A stretch of 64,000 nt of DNA from Ophiosphaerella korrae. Its lineage: Eukaryota; Ascomycota; Dothideomycetes; Pleosporales; Phaeosphaeriaceae. The stretch is from NCBI GenBank assembly GCA_028456385.1, contig JALNQF010000123.1:62001-126000 (forward strand), read 5' to 3'. This document shows positions 11,943-20,429 of this stretch, one piece after another (positions within the stretch are counted from its first letter, which is position 1; each line of letters begins with the position of its first letter). The notes under the pieces are model-generated. The model had not been told where the DNA came from. It ran no database searches and saw only the letters and a program-made list of their open reading frames with translations. Both the position numbers and the translations under genes were made by a program.

Positions 11943-12596
11943 CGGAGGTGCCTTTCAAAAGTTTCGTCTGCCAAGAAACGCCACCAAAACGCTGATCTCC
12001 GTCTCAACTCGCCTTTGGCCGTCTACACGGTCCACATCTACCTTCTATATACTCATTTCCACCCTGTAGTTCTATAATTTTAGGGATTTGTACAAGGATG
12101 CGCTCTATCTAAGATTGTATCTTCTCTTATGGGAGGTCTCTCCAGCATCTTTCCCACGCCTTGACTGCGTCTGCCATGCTTTGATCCGAATCTGTCGCGT
12201 CGTACTTGTTCTATCACTTGCTCCTTAACCTCGGCTGTCTGTTTGACAGGGCGGCCAGACCGAGGAGCATCTTGAAAATGCTCGGGAAGTATCTTAAGAG
12301 GTAGAGTATTCGGCTCGAAACCTGCTGTAATAGCACGGCCATAGATTCTGCCGACCGTGCAAGGGTGTACACTAGTCAGTTCTGAGATCTATAAGGTAGA
12401 CTTGCTAACAGGAGGTGACTTCAAAGTAATAACTAAAGTGCGAGTATAGATATTAGTATTTGGAGCCATGATAACTACAAGAATACAGCGAAATATAGTA
12501 TTTACAGCTTCAAAGAAAATGAAAATTTTGGTGCCAAGAACGCCACATTTTAGTGGCGTTTTTAGCGTCAGACAAAACTTTTGAAAGGCACCTCCG
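11943..12596 (-). mobile_element. Internally deleted Tc1/mariner element
   Basis: A 654-bp element flanked by TA duplications (11941-11942 and 12597-12598). Its inverted termini both read CGGAGGTGCCTTTCAAAAGT inward, with similarity continuing for nearly 30 bases. The related copies at 46.3 and 48.75 kb lack the element and have one TA at the site. Inside is a transposase remnant on the minus strand. This is a non-autonomous derivative of a Tc1-like transposon. Confidence 0.88.
12004..12469 (-). pseudogene. Tc1-like transposase remnant: HTH and C-terminal tail only
   Basis: From ATG at 12469 the minus strand encodes a Tc1-type paired helix-turn-helix region, recognisable by GRIYGRAITAGFEPN and APRSGRPVKQTAEVKEQV, with one in-frame TAG (probably from CAG). 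Around 12170 the frame jumps to the C-terminal tail of such transposases (WRDLP, IIELQGGNEY), with two further TAG/TAA codons, ending at 12004-12006. The entire catalytic DDE core is gone. Stops of the CAR-to-TAR type are what RIP makes. Confidence 0.8.
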
Positions 12597-13079
12597 TACA
12601 CTCCTTATATTAATACTAGATAAATGCAATAGATTATATGCTACTGAATAATTTGCTTGGAATTCGTAGAATCCCCTAACTATACTTTTAGGTACCTTGA
12701 AGAAAGGTTCTACAGAGCTTGAGGATCTTCTGGCTACTACATCTGAGTAGTCAACATCTCGCTTTTCCGCGATTGCTTTCGAAGATAGGATCAATTAACT
12801 TGAGATATCATGAGGCGAGTGTTTCTTGTTGTCCTGCTTCCGATACGAACGCTCTGCTTGAACGATCAACAAAACCTTCGCTTACGCGCTTGAACCAAAC
12901 ATTCATTCTTTGCTGCTACTCTTTCGTAATCCACTGCTTTGTAGTTCGTGACTGTCCATCCCTCACCATCTGGAGATCCTGGACCCAAAAGAGCTGAAAG
13001 CGGTCTCAGTGTTCAGCTGTTCCATGTTGCAGCACGCCTGCGCAGGAGCACCCCGCATGTCTTTCTTGTTGGCGCTACT

Positions 13080-13435
13080 GAGATGTTACGCCGAGATCCA
13101 AGAAGCATCTGAAGTTGCACGGCTTTCGCTAGGAACAGGTGTTCGTGTAGGAGCGGAATTAGGACTTGTTAAAACAGTGATGATTGATTGAGTGTTGAAC
13201 TAAGCAGCCACGGTGGCATCTGATATTGGTAGTATGAGCACAGACCACAAACAATAACAGCGCTCTGTCCTCCTAGATTGTTGCAAGAGCCTTCTACAGA
13301 AGGGTGCGGGAACTAATGAAAATAATTATTTTATGGCCAAGTTCTTTCAAGTAGACACTATAATCGATGACGCTGCAGCGCAAGAAGTTAGGATGGATAG
13401 TAAGGTAGGTGCGTTCCATCGTTATATTGAATCTA
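13080..13435 (+). pseudogene. Fragments of the same family as the gene at 33.9-35.0 kb
   Basis: Two fragments lie in tandem. At 13096-13170 the frame gives EASEVARLSLGTGVRVG, matching the C-terminal part of the 34-kb gene (EASEVAKLSV). At 13333-13407 the frame gives MAKFFQVDTIIDDAAAQEV, matching the end of exon 1 of that gene (MTKFFQTDTAIDNTTAQDV), followed by the same intron donor (AAG/GTAGGT). The order, 3' part before 5' part on the plus strand, indicates remains of two tandem copies. The second is cut by the pogo element. No function is known. Confidence 0.6.
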
Positions 13436-13574
13436 AGCTAGCTGACAGGGTTTCGAGCCACCCCTCAGAAACCGGCCACCTATCTAAAAATCGTGTTATC
13501 TCAACAACTACCCTACTAAAATAGACAACTATAAAGAGTCTATATAAGCAGCTATTAGTAATCTTAATACTAGT

Positions 13575-15010
13575 ATTTTTTTTAAGTTAAAGAGCTGCTG
13601 CAAAGGCGTACAAGATCCCTTAAGCTACGCTCTCTACGCCTATACGCAGTACACAGAATAGCTAAACTAGCTACGTATACTAGTAGCGATTAACTCTAGA
13701 CTAAGAAGAGTTTCTTATATAATAGATCCTTAAAGAGGACGCACGCGCTTTTCCTCTCTTACGCGCTCGCGCTTAAGAAATAGTAAATTAAATCCTAAGG
13801 ATAAATAGAGATAATAATCCTATAAGTAAGTATTAGCTATCCTTCTTTATTAAGTATAACTTACACGTTATATTAATTATAAGTAGAAAGATAGAAGCTA
13901 TATAGGCTAAGAGAGTAATATAAAGATAGATACGCGCGTTTCTTAAGTTCTTTAAAAGTACTTATATAAAGCTAGGTATAAAAGCTAAAGATATATAGAA
14001 TATAAATAAGACTAAGAAGGCTCTAAGTATATATATAAATACTAGAGTACTTATAAGTAGCTAGAAGAAAAAAGCTTACTATTAGTTACTAGAGAACTAT
14101 AAGTAAGTATTAATAATTAAGTATATATTAGCTATAAGTAAGAAACTACACTATTTAGTTATATTTAAAGAGAAAAACTTATAGAGTACCTAGTTTCTTA
14201 TAATAATTCCTAACTAGCTTTATATAACTTCTAAGAATAGATAAATATCTAATATAATAGGTATTAAGTAGTTAAGATATATATTTCTACTTAATATAGT
14301 GTTATAGTAGTAACAAGAGAAACTAAGATAGAACTAATTAGCTTACGTATAGCTACTAATAAAGTATAAGAAGAGTAAGGTAATAACTTATAGGATAATA
14401 AGTTCGACTAGAAAGCTAACTACAATATAGATACGTAATAAATTTGTAAATTTACAATCTTAGTAAATATAAAGTTATAAAGCTATTATATAATAAATTT
14501 ATAAATTCGCGATTTTAGTAAATATAAAGTAATAAAGTAGCTAAGATATTATTACTATATAGTTAGTAGCAATACGTATTATTAGGATAGTATTAGTAAT
14601 TTAATCCTTTAACTATAGAACACTAATATAAGATAATTGTAAAACATCTTCTATTAATATTAGTTATTACTAATTACTTATATAAGCTTTACTATTAACT
14701 CCTAATCTACTAATACCCTAATAGCTACTAGTAGTTAACGTAGGTAGCTTTTAATATATAGCGCCTTTAGATAATTATTAGAGGATACTTATTTTAAATA
14801 GCTATAGTAGCTATATTAATATTAAATTCTTATAAGCCTATAAGTAGAATAAAGTTTAGCTTCTATTTCTATCTACTTATCCTTTATACGTCCTATAGCC
14901 TCTAGACTTCTTAGTCTTCTTAGTTATAAAGAGGTTCTACTAATAGTAGATCTAGGTACTATCTTACTTTAATAATATAGTACTTATTAAAAAAAAGTAC
15001 TTTATTATAT
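13575..15010 (+). pseudogene. Fot1/pogo transposase, RIP-killed and interrupted
   Basis: Plus-strand translation, read through many TAA/TAG codons, gives recognisable pogo-family blocks: an HTH (AAAKAYKIP), the CENP-B-like segment (EEFLI then ILKEDARAFPL and EIVNLILRINRDNNPI), the pre-catalytic segment (LGIKAKDI, then NINKTK in place of the usual MDETG), NTRVLISS and KKLHYLVIFKEKNL. After the inserted repeat at 14300-14715 it resumes with the block that normally reads HVLQPLD (LYVLQPLDFLVF). The catalytic Asp positions are changed to Asn by G-to-A, consistent with RIP. Confidence 0.82.
14300..14715 (-). repeat. Repeat B, 416-bp copy inserted in the pogo transposase
   Basis: The reverse complement begins TATTAGTAGATTAGGAGTTA, contains TCTATAGTTAAAGGATTAAA and CTAATACTATCCTAATAATA, and ends TCTTGTTACTACTATAACA. 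The same sequence occurs at 50113-50528 (also 416 bp), 56679-57063 and, split, at 51236/58514. It interrupts the transposase cleanly. Ends of the TGTTA...TAACA kind suggest a solo LTR, but a 5-bp duplication is not evident, and TA sites at slightly wider borders would fit a MITE instead. Confidence 0.7.
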
Positions 15011-15857
15011 CTTACTATAAAGCTTAAGAGGTTACTATTACTAAGAGAATTATATAAGTAAGATAGGCTACTATAAGTATCTATCTATTAAATATTAACT
15101 AGGTAGTTAACTTATTTTAAGTAACCTAAAGACCTATTATACTACTATATCTAAATTAGCCTTAACTTATTAAGAGCTACTTCTTTACTCTTTATAGTCT
15201 TTATAATCTTTTTATAGCTTAGAGAGAGCTTTATAAGAATAAGAGTATTAGTTATAAAGCTTACTAGCTCTTTAAAAAAGTAGGTAAAGTACTTATAGTA
15301 GTAAATATACACGTAGTAGTATTTAAAGTAGAGAATAAAAGACTTTATAGTTAACTTAAGGCTCTTAAGCCTTTATAGCTATAAAAGAAAGTTTATATAA
15401 ACCTAAATTAACGTTTTATAAATATAGAGATAATTATAGTAGCTATATAAGCTTCTGCTCTTTTAGAGTTACAAAACAATAGTAAAGTAGTAGAGAGAGA
15501 AGTAGGAAGAGTAGCAACTAAAGTAGTAGCTAGAACTCTCTAGTCTATGTGTATAGAGTAGCAATTGTAACTAGGTTGAGTGAATAAACATGATTTTCAG
15601 ATGGGTGGCCAATTTCTGAGGGGTGGCTCGAAACCCCGGGTGGCTCGGAACCCTGTCGGCTAGCTTACGACCATGGCTCCCGCACATGATGTACAGGGAA
15701 ACGTCGCATCAGATACGGGCATTCCCTATGTAGGGAAGCGGCCATAGCTAGAAATATTGTTACACTTCGATTCTGCCCTATTGTAAGCCATAGAAAAGAG
15801 ATTTGTTAAAATCGATACAAGCCCGATTACTAAATATTATCTACCATAATATCACCC

Positions 15858-17204
15858 TCAGCGACAGTACCTACCTAGGCAAATGATACTACCAAGCAGC
15901 GCAACATACAAAGTCCAACTCCCAAAAACCTCACTACTCAACAGATTCCGAGCATACTCAGCCCAAGACAAGTACACCCCATCATCCACCTTCATACTCC
16001 ACAAATCCCTAGTATGCAGATACTTGGGAATACTCCACATCTTCCAGCCCAATACCCACGCATACCCCACACACCGCTCTACAACATCCAGCCCCGTCCC
16101 CCCTTTAATCCCCAACTCCTTCTTCACCCGCCGCCAATACCCCTGGATCCACCCCTCCACAACAATCGGCACCATCTGCCCAACATACCAAAGCGAAATC
16201 GACCAGCAGTCTGTGAACTCGCCGTCCTGCACCCACCGCACAGCACTATGCATCAGCCCACTCACCCCAAACACAATCGTGTTCTCAACCAACCGCGTCG
16301 CCGCGCGCCCCCTACGCATCCCAAGCCACGCACGCGTCACGACCTTTGCGTGCCCTGAGAACGAGTGGTGGATATAGTTGTGCCACTGCTTGCCCCAGTA
16401 GCGACGGACACTCCACGCGCCAGCCAGCGGGCCGCAAAGCGCCATGGACCACTCGGACGGAGCGTCTATGCCGGTGCCGACGAAGAAGAGGGCAAAGGCG
16501 GAGTGGTACGCCTCGTAGAAGTGCATGTTGATGACGCACCAGTAGAAGGCGGTGCTGAAGCGGTGGTACAGCTCCTCGGCGCCCAGGGAGAGCGGCAGCC
16601 GGCGGAAGAAGGAGGCCATTTCGACGGAGGACGGCGTGAGGTATTCGACAATGTAGAAGGATGTGATGGCCCACCAGAGATACTGGATGGCGATGGAGTA
16701 GATCAGTGTCCAGGTGTGGCGTACGAGGAACTGCGTTTTGGAGTAATTGTGCCCTGGATTTACGACCTGCGGTTCATGCGCGGAGTGGCGATGGTTTCGC
16801 GAGAATAACACTTTGTACGATGCTTGCACGCGGTTGCGCCACCCGTCGTTTTCTTTGGTGGTGGGCGGTGAGAATTCGAGGATTGTGACTTCGTAGCTCA
16901 TGTGCGCTAGGAAGATGTATAGGAATCGGCCATAGTTGTCGCTTAGAGCCATACTAGGTGTAGCCTGGAGGTGGTTCCAGAAGGAGAAGGTGAGCGGTAT
17001 GGATAGGATGAGGATGCTGAGTTTCTTGTACCGTGGTGGATATGCTAGTATGTAGAGGGCGAAAGCGAAAGCAATCAAAGTGGCGAAAAGGGTTTGGACG
17101 GCGACCTGACGATCAAACCAGTAATTGTCCCATAGGCCCGTGGTCATGGATTCATAGACATGACCTGCTACCTTGCCTGGTGGACGCCATTGAATGTGGA
17201 TCAT
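15858..17204 (-). CDS. MBOAT/wax-synthase-like membrane O-acyltransferase
   Basis: A 448-residue intronless frame. It has the marks of the fungal wax-synthase-like MBOAT group: several hydrophobic segments (residues ~35-55, 62-76, 90-112, 166-190, 310-320, 425-445), RRYWGKQWHNYIHH at 267-280, the position of the family's RRFWGRxWHQ-like motif, and GLMHS with the likely catalytic His at 319. Relatives transfer acyl or acetyl groups to alcohols, including in fungal terpenoid pathways such as Tri7-type acetyltransferases. Substrate cannot be told. No other secondary-metabolism gene is next to it. Its 3' end faces a pogo element about 190 bp away. ATG at 17204 is preceded by a normal-composition upstream region. 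Confidence 0.85.
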   Translation of the reverse strand: MIHIQWRPPGKVAGHVYESMTTGLWDNYWFDRQVAVQTLFATLIAFAFALYILAYPPRYKKLSILILSIPLTFSFWNHLQATPSMALSDNYGRFLYIFLAHMSYEVTILEFSPPTTKENDGWRNRVQASYKVLFSRNHRHSAHEPQVVNPGHNYSKTQFLVRHTWTLIYSIAIQYLWWAITSFYIVEYLTPSSVEMASFFRRLPLSLGAEELYHRFSTAFYWCVINMHFYEAYHSAFALFFVGTGIDAPSEWSMALCGPLAGAWSVRRYWGKQWHNYIHHSFSGHAKVVTRAWLGMRRGRAATRLVENTIVFGVSGLMHSAVRWVQDGEFTDCWSISLWYVGQMVPIVVEGWIQGYWRRVKKELGIKGGTGLDVVERCVGYAWVLGWKMWSIPKYLHTRDLWSMKVDDGVYLSWAEYARNLLSSEVFGSWTLYVALLGSIICLGRYCR

Positions 17205-18186
17205 AGTTGAGTATTGCCGGCAGGGAACTTGATTGCGGTCAGGTAAATTTATCTGGACGCGACATTAGATCTGCGATTGTGAAATATGCAGGTGAAAGTT
17301 GAGGACACATATATGAGCCAATATATGGTAAAAGAGTTTGTAGTGAACCATGGTTCATCTCCATATAATCCTTAGACTAAGATTGGTGGGAGACTGGATA
17401 ATAAATTTTGAGGAACGCCTAGTGACCGGCTCGCAAACACTGTTCGTTTGTTCTACTTATTTTGACCATGAATCTATGGACCAACAAGCGATAGCGCATT
17501 TGCCCACTGTTGGAGTAAATGGGTTTGGATTGTTAATGTTGACAACGTTGTGGACTATTGTAGTCATAAAGCAATGCTTGCGCGTTGCTATGCCATGTGC
17601 GACTACGACAGTGATCGATCACATTGCATAGCAAACTCGTACAACATGACTGTGATACTTGAATTGCGACAGGAACTCATGCATGTGATACCTAATCAAA
17701 ATTTTGAATATTTCATTGCCTCCAGTACCTATTATAACGCCTAAAGCCATTCCTCCTAATGCAACCTCCCCGCACATAAGGTATCAAAAGGACCCTCGAA
17801 ACCATAGGCTAAAGTAGTCGTGGTCGTAAAATATTCATAGACTCATATCCAACATGAAGGCTCGAAAAGGCCAAACACCATTGCAATGCTTCCGAGACGC
17901 CTTCGCTGAATATCAAAAGCCCATGGGACTGCAGCCGAGATTGACATATTATTTTCCGAGGGTAGATGTGGAGGTCCTAATGAGGATAGGATCGCGTCAC
18001 ATACCCAAATCGAGATGTGATACTTACCAACTTACCGTTGCGCGTAGAGCTGGGTGAACCGGCTTCGTTGCGCAAGCCGGTAGTGTTGTGTGCATGGCCG
18101 TAGTAGCGCAGACTGACGGGGCACTGCTTGATTTGCCGGCTCCATTTTTATGGTAGATTTTCCATCAATTGATGAGAAGTCTGGAT
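17205..18186. other. Intergenic, no gene recognised
   Basis: About 1 kb between the start of the acyltransferase gene and the end of the Cdc20 gene. Two short frames (17350-17631 and 17854-18057) have no recognisable content. Confidence 0.6.
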
Positions 18187-19977
18187 TTAGCGGATGGTCA
18201 TCTGCTTAACGGCGCTGGGCTTCATGGAAGCAGAGCCGGCAGCAGCGACAGAAGGCTGACCAGGCTTCTTCTCAAAGATCTTCCAGAACTTGAGCGACTC
18301 GTCGGCGGCTGCGGTGGCGAGCATCTGGCCGTCGGGGCTGAGGCTGCTGTGCAGAACACGGGACTCGTGAGCAGGGACTTCCATGTTCTTCACACCCGAT
18401 GGGTAACTCCAGATGCTCAGGCTGTTATCAGGGAAACCACCGCTGCTGACGATCTCTTTGTAGTGAGTACTCCAGCGAAGGCTGGTGACCTGTGAGTCTG
18501 TGGCGATATGATTGATGCGAGCACCAGTAGTGGTGTTCCAGAAGTAGATTTGACGATCATTGGAGCCACCACCGGTAGCGAGGAGGTTGGATTGCCATGG
18601 GCACCAAGCGACAGCCTTGACGGCAGCACGATGGTTGGTCTTGGTGAACTTGGGTGCGGCGAGGGCACGCGCATCCCAAATGTTGACCATGTTGTCATTG
18701 GCACCAGTCGCAAGCTGGGCACCATCAGCGCGCCACTCAAGACCGCAAACCTCACCAGTGTGGGATACGAGCTCAGCGACCTTGTGCTCAGCAATGCGAA
18801 CATCATGGTTATAGACGAGACCAGAGCGAGCGCCGGTAGAGAGGATGTGCTTGTTCCAGCCCATGACACCAACGCGGGTCTCGTGGCCGAACATGCTGCG
18901 GAGCTTGGTCTGCTCTTCTACGTCCCAGATCTGGACCTCGCCCGTACCGAGACCAACACCAACGTAAGCACCATCGCCTGACCACTTTACTGAGGAGATA
19001 TAGGTATCGGCCGCGCACTCGAAAAGTGAAGAGACTGAACCAGAGTCGGCGGACCAGACGTAGACTGAACGTTCAAGGCCAATAGCGACCTGGTTGCCAG
19101 ATGACCAGTCGAGGAGGTTAAGGTAGTAGTCATCAACGAGTCCAGGGGCATCGAGAACACGCTCGGGCGCTGATGGGATGCGACGACGGCTTTGGGCATT
19201 GGCGCCACTGCTAGGCTTGAGGGGGCGGTTGTACTGGGATCGAAGGTCGATAGGCTTTGATGACTCTGGTGGCGCCGGCTTGAATGCAAGGATACGGGTG
19301 TTGGTGTTGATACCACATGCTGATGCGAGGGTTGACTGATAAGCTGCAGCTCCTGGGGCAGGCTTTGTGCGAGGACGACCTTCCTCTTCATCGTCATCGA
19401 GGCTCAAGCCCTCCAAGGACAGGGTGATATCCTCCTCAGATCCACGGCCGCCGAGGTCAAAAGCACTTGCAGCACTTGCTAGAACTGTTGAACCTTCTCC
19501 GGTGGAGCTTGACTTGGGTCGTTGGTCGAGGGTAGGCTTGCCGGTGCCGGCAGTGCAGATAGCCTCGCTTGCAGTGCGGTTGGGGATGAAGCGGTCTGCG
19601 GCGTTGTATGTGATGCGAGTCTTGGTAGGCCTTGAGCGGATGGTTGTGTCCTTCTTTGACTTGGCCGGTGTCTTCTTTGTTGCGGTAGTACCGGATCCTG
19701 TGAGCGACCATTCTGACACACCGAGCTCTAGCCGCTTCGGTGAATGTACAACGCGGGCAATGTTTGACTTTGGTGAGTCACGTGTGGTTTTTGAGATAGA
19801 GCGCTGGAAGCGGGACATGAGATTGCCACCATGGATGGACTCATGTGCCTGCACATCGGAGTTCTGAGCCCGTGGAGTGCGGGGAGAAGGCGTCAATGGC
19901 ATGCGACCGCCAGCGGCGCGTGTAGAGAAGATAGACGTGCGGCTCTTGACCGGAGTCAGGACAGCTGGGCTTGCCAT
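18187..19977 (-). CDS. CDC20: APC/C activator Cdc20 (Slp1-type WD40 protein)
   Basis: A 596-residue single-exon protein that activates the anaphase-promoting complex and is the target of the spindle checkpoint. The N-terminal ~270 residues are basic and disordered and contain the C-box DRFIPNR at 128-134. ILAFKPAPPESSKP followed by LRSQYNRPLKP matches the region around the Mad2-binding motif of Cdc20/Slp1. The WD40 propeller opens with RVLDAPGLVDDYYLNLLDWS, the Cdc20 form; Cdh1 proteins have a different version here. It covers residues ~275-570. The protein ends in Ile-Arg, the IR tail that docks on APC/C. Length and order fit the family. It shares a 452-bp divergent upstream region with the Kelch-BTB gene. 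Confidence 0.95.
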   Translation of the reverse strand: MASPAVLTPVKSRTSIFSTRAAGGRMPLTPSPRTPRAQNSDVQAHESIHGGNLMSRFQRSISKTTRDSPKSNIARVVHSPKRLELGVSEWSLTGSGTTATKKTPAKSKKDTTIRSRPTKTRITYNAADRFIPNRTASEAICTAGTGKPTLDQRPKSSSTGEGSTVLASAASAFDLGGRGSEEDITLSLEGLSLDDDEEEGRPRTKPAPGAAAYQSTLASACGINTNTRILAFKPAPPESSKPIDLRSQYNRPLKPSSGANAQSRRRIPSAPERVLDAPGLVDDYYLNLLDWSSGNQVAIGLERSVYVWSADSGSVSSLFECAADTYISSVKWSGDGAYVGVGLGTGEVQIWDVEEQTKLRSMFGHETRVGVMGWNKHILSTGARSGLVYNHDVRIAEHKVAELVSHTGEVCGLEWRADGAQLATGANDNMVNIWDARALAAPKFTKTNHRAAVKAVAWCPWQSNLLATGGGSNDRQIYFWNTTTGARINHIATDSQVTSLRWSTHYKEIVSSGGFPDNSLSIWSYPSGVKNMEVPAHESRVLHSSLSPDGQMLATAAADESLKFWKIFEKKPGQPSVAAAGSASMKPSAVKQMTIR

Positions 19978-20429
19978 GGCTGGTAGCGTTCAACTGGAGG
20001 CGCAGTGTAGGATGGGATGTGGTAAGGATTAGTGTTTATACAATGGTGTAATCGATGCTTTCAAGTATTGATTGGAAAGGGAGTGCCCAAACGCTAGCTC
20101 AGATGAGAGGCGCAGAGGACAGTGAGGTAGAGGGAGGGTGTGGTAGTAGTGGTGGTGATGGCAGACTGGCAGGCGTGGTCAGCGTTAAATAATGGTTTGT
20201 TTATGACTTGGTTGGGCGGGCAACGGCGCCCGGGCCGACCGATGACGAGAGTGTGGCCCCAGCGGCTCCTCACCGCTTGTCTTTCTGCCGGGTGGACAGC
20301 CAAGCTTTGGAACCCCAGCCTCAATCTTGGGAACATTCCGTCCGTGTCTGACTTTTGCAGAAACCAACCGTGACAGGCCCTGGGGCTGTATCACAACCGC
20401 CCTGCTGCCTCTAGTCATTCACCATACCA
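19978..20429. promoter_or_regulatory. Divergent intergenic promoter region (Cdc20 / Kelch-BTB)
   Basis: The 452 bp between two divergently read start codons must hold both promoters and leaders. No specific operator was identified. Confidence 0.6.

Larger units (their letters stand above)
11907..13090. repeat. Degenerate dispersed repeat R, copy 1 (interrupted by Tc1 element)
   Basis: Starts with TATCCAAGCTCTTGGTAAAC and resumes after the Tc1 insertion as ACTCCTTATATTAATACTAG, then GAGGATCTTCTGGCTACTAC and GGTCTCAGTGTTCAGCTG. The same series of blocks, in the same order, recurs at 46.3-46.7 kb; parts recur at 46.2 and 48.75 kb. No reading frame or clear termini are recognisable, so the element class is unknown. 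Removing the Tc1 element restores continuity with the 46-kb copy at the single TA target, which proves the insertion order. Confidence 0.65.
13436..15665 (+). mobile_element. RIP-degraded Fot1/pogo-type DNA transposon with TIRs
   Basis: The left end (from 13436) and the reverse complement of the right end (to 15665) share AGCTAGCYGACAGGGTT and then TCGAGCCACCCCTCAGAAA with nearby GGCCACC, flanked by TA on both sides. The right TIR carries an extra partial repeat of the GAGCCACC block. The interior is AT-rich with nearly every CpA and TpG gone, while the TIR ends are largely unmutated. The element is about 2.2 kb including a 416-bp inserted repeat, so about 1.8 kb originally, normal for Fot1/pogo. 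It lies about 190 bp from the stop codon of the acyltransferase gene. Confidence 0.85.

Noticed and set aside
14295..14720. Target duplication around repeat B in the pogo transposase
   Set aside because: The flanking pentamers (TATAG and CCCTA) do not match, so no duplication was claimed.
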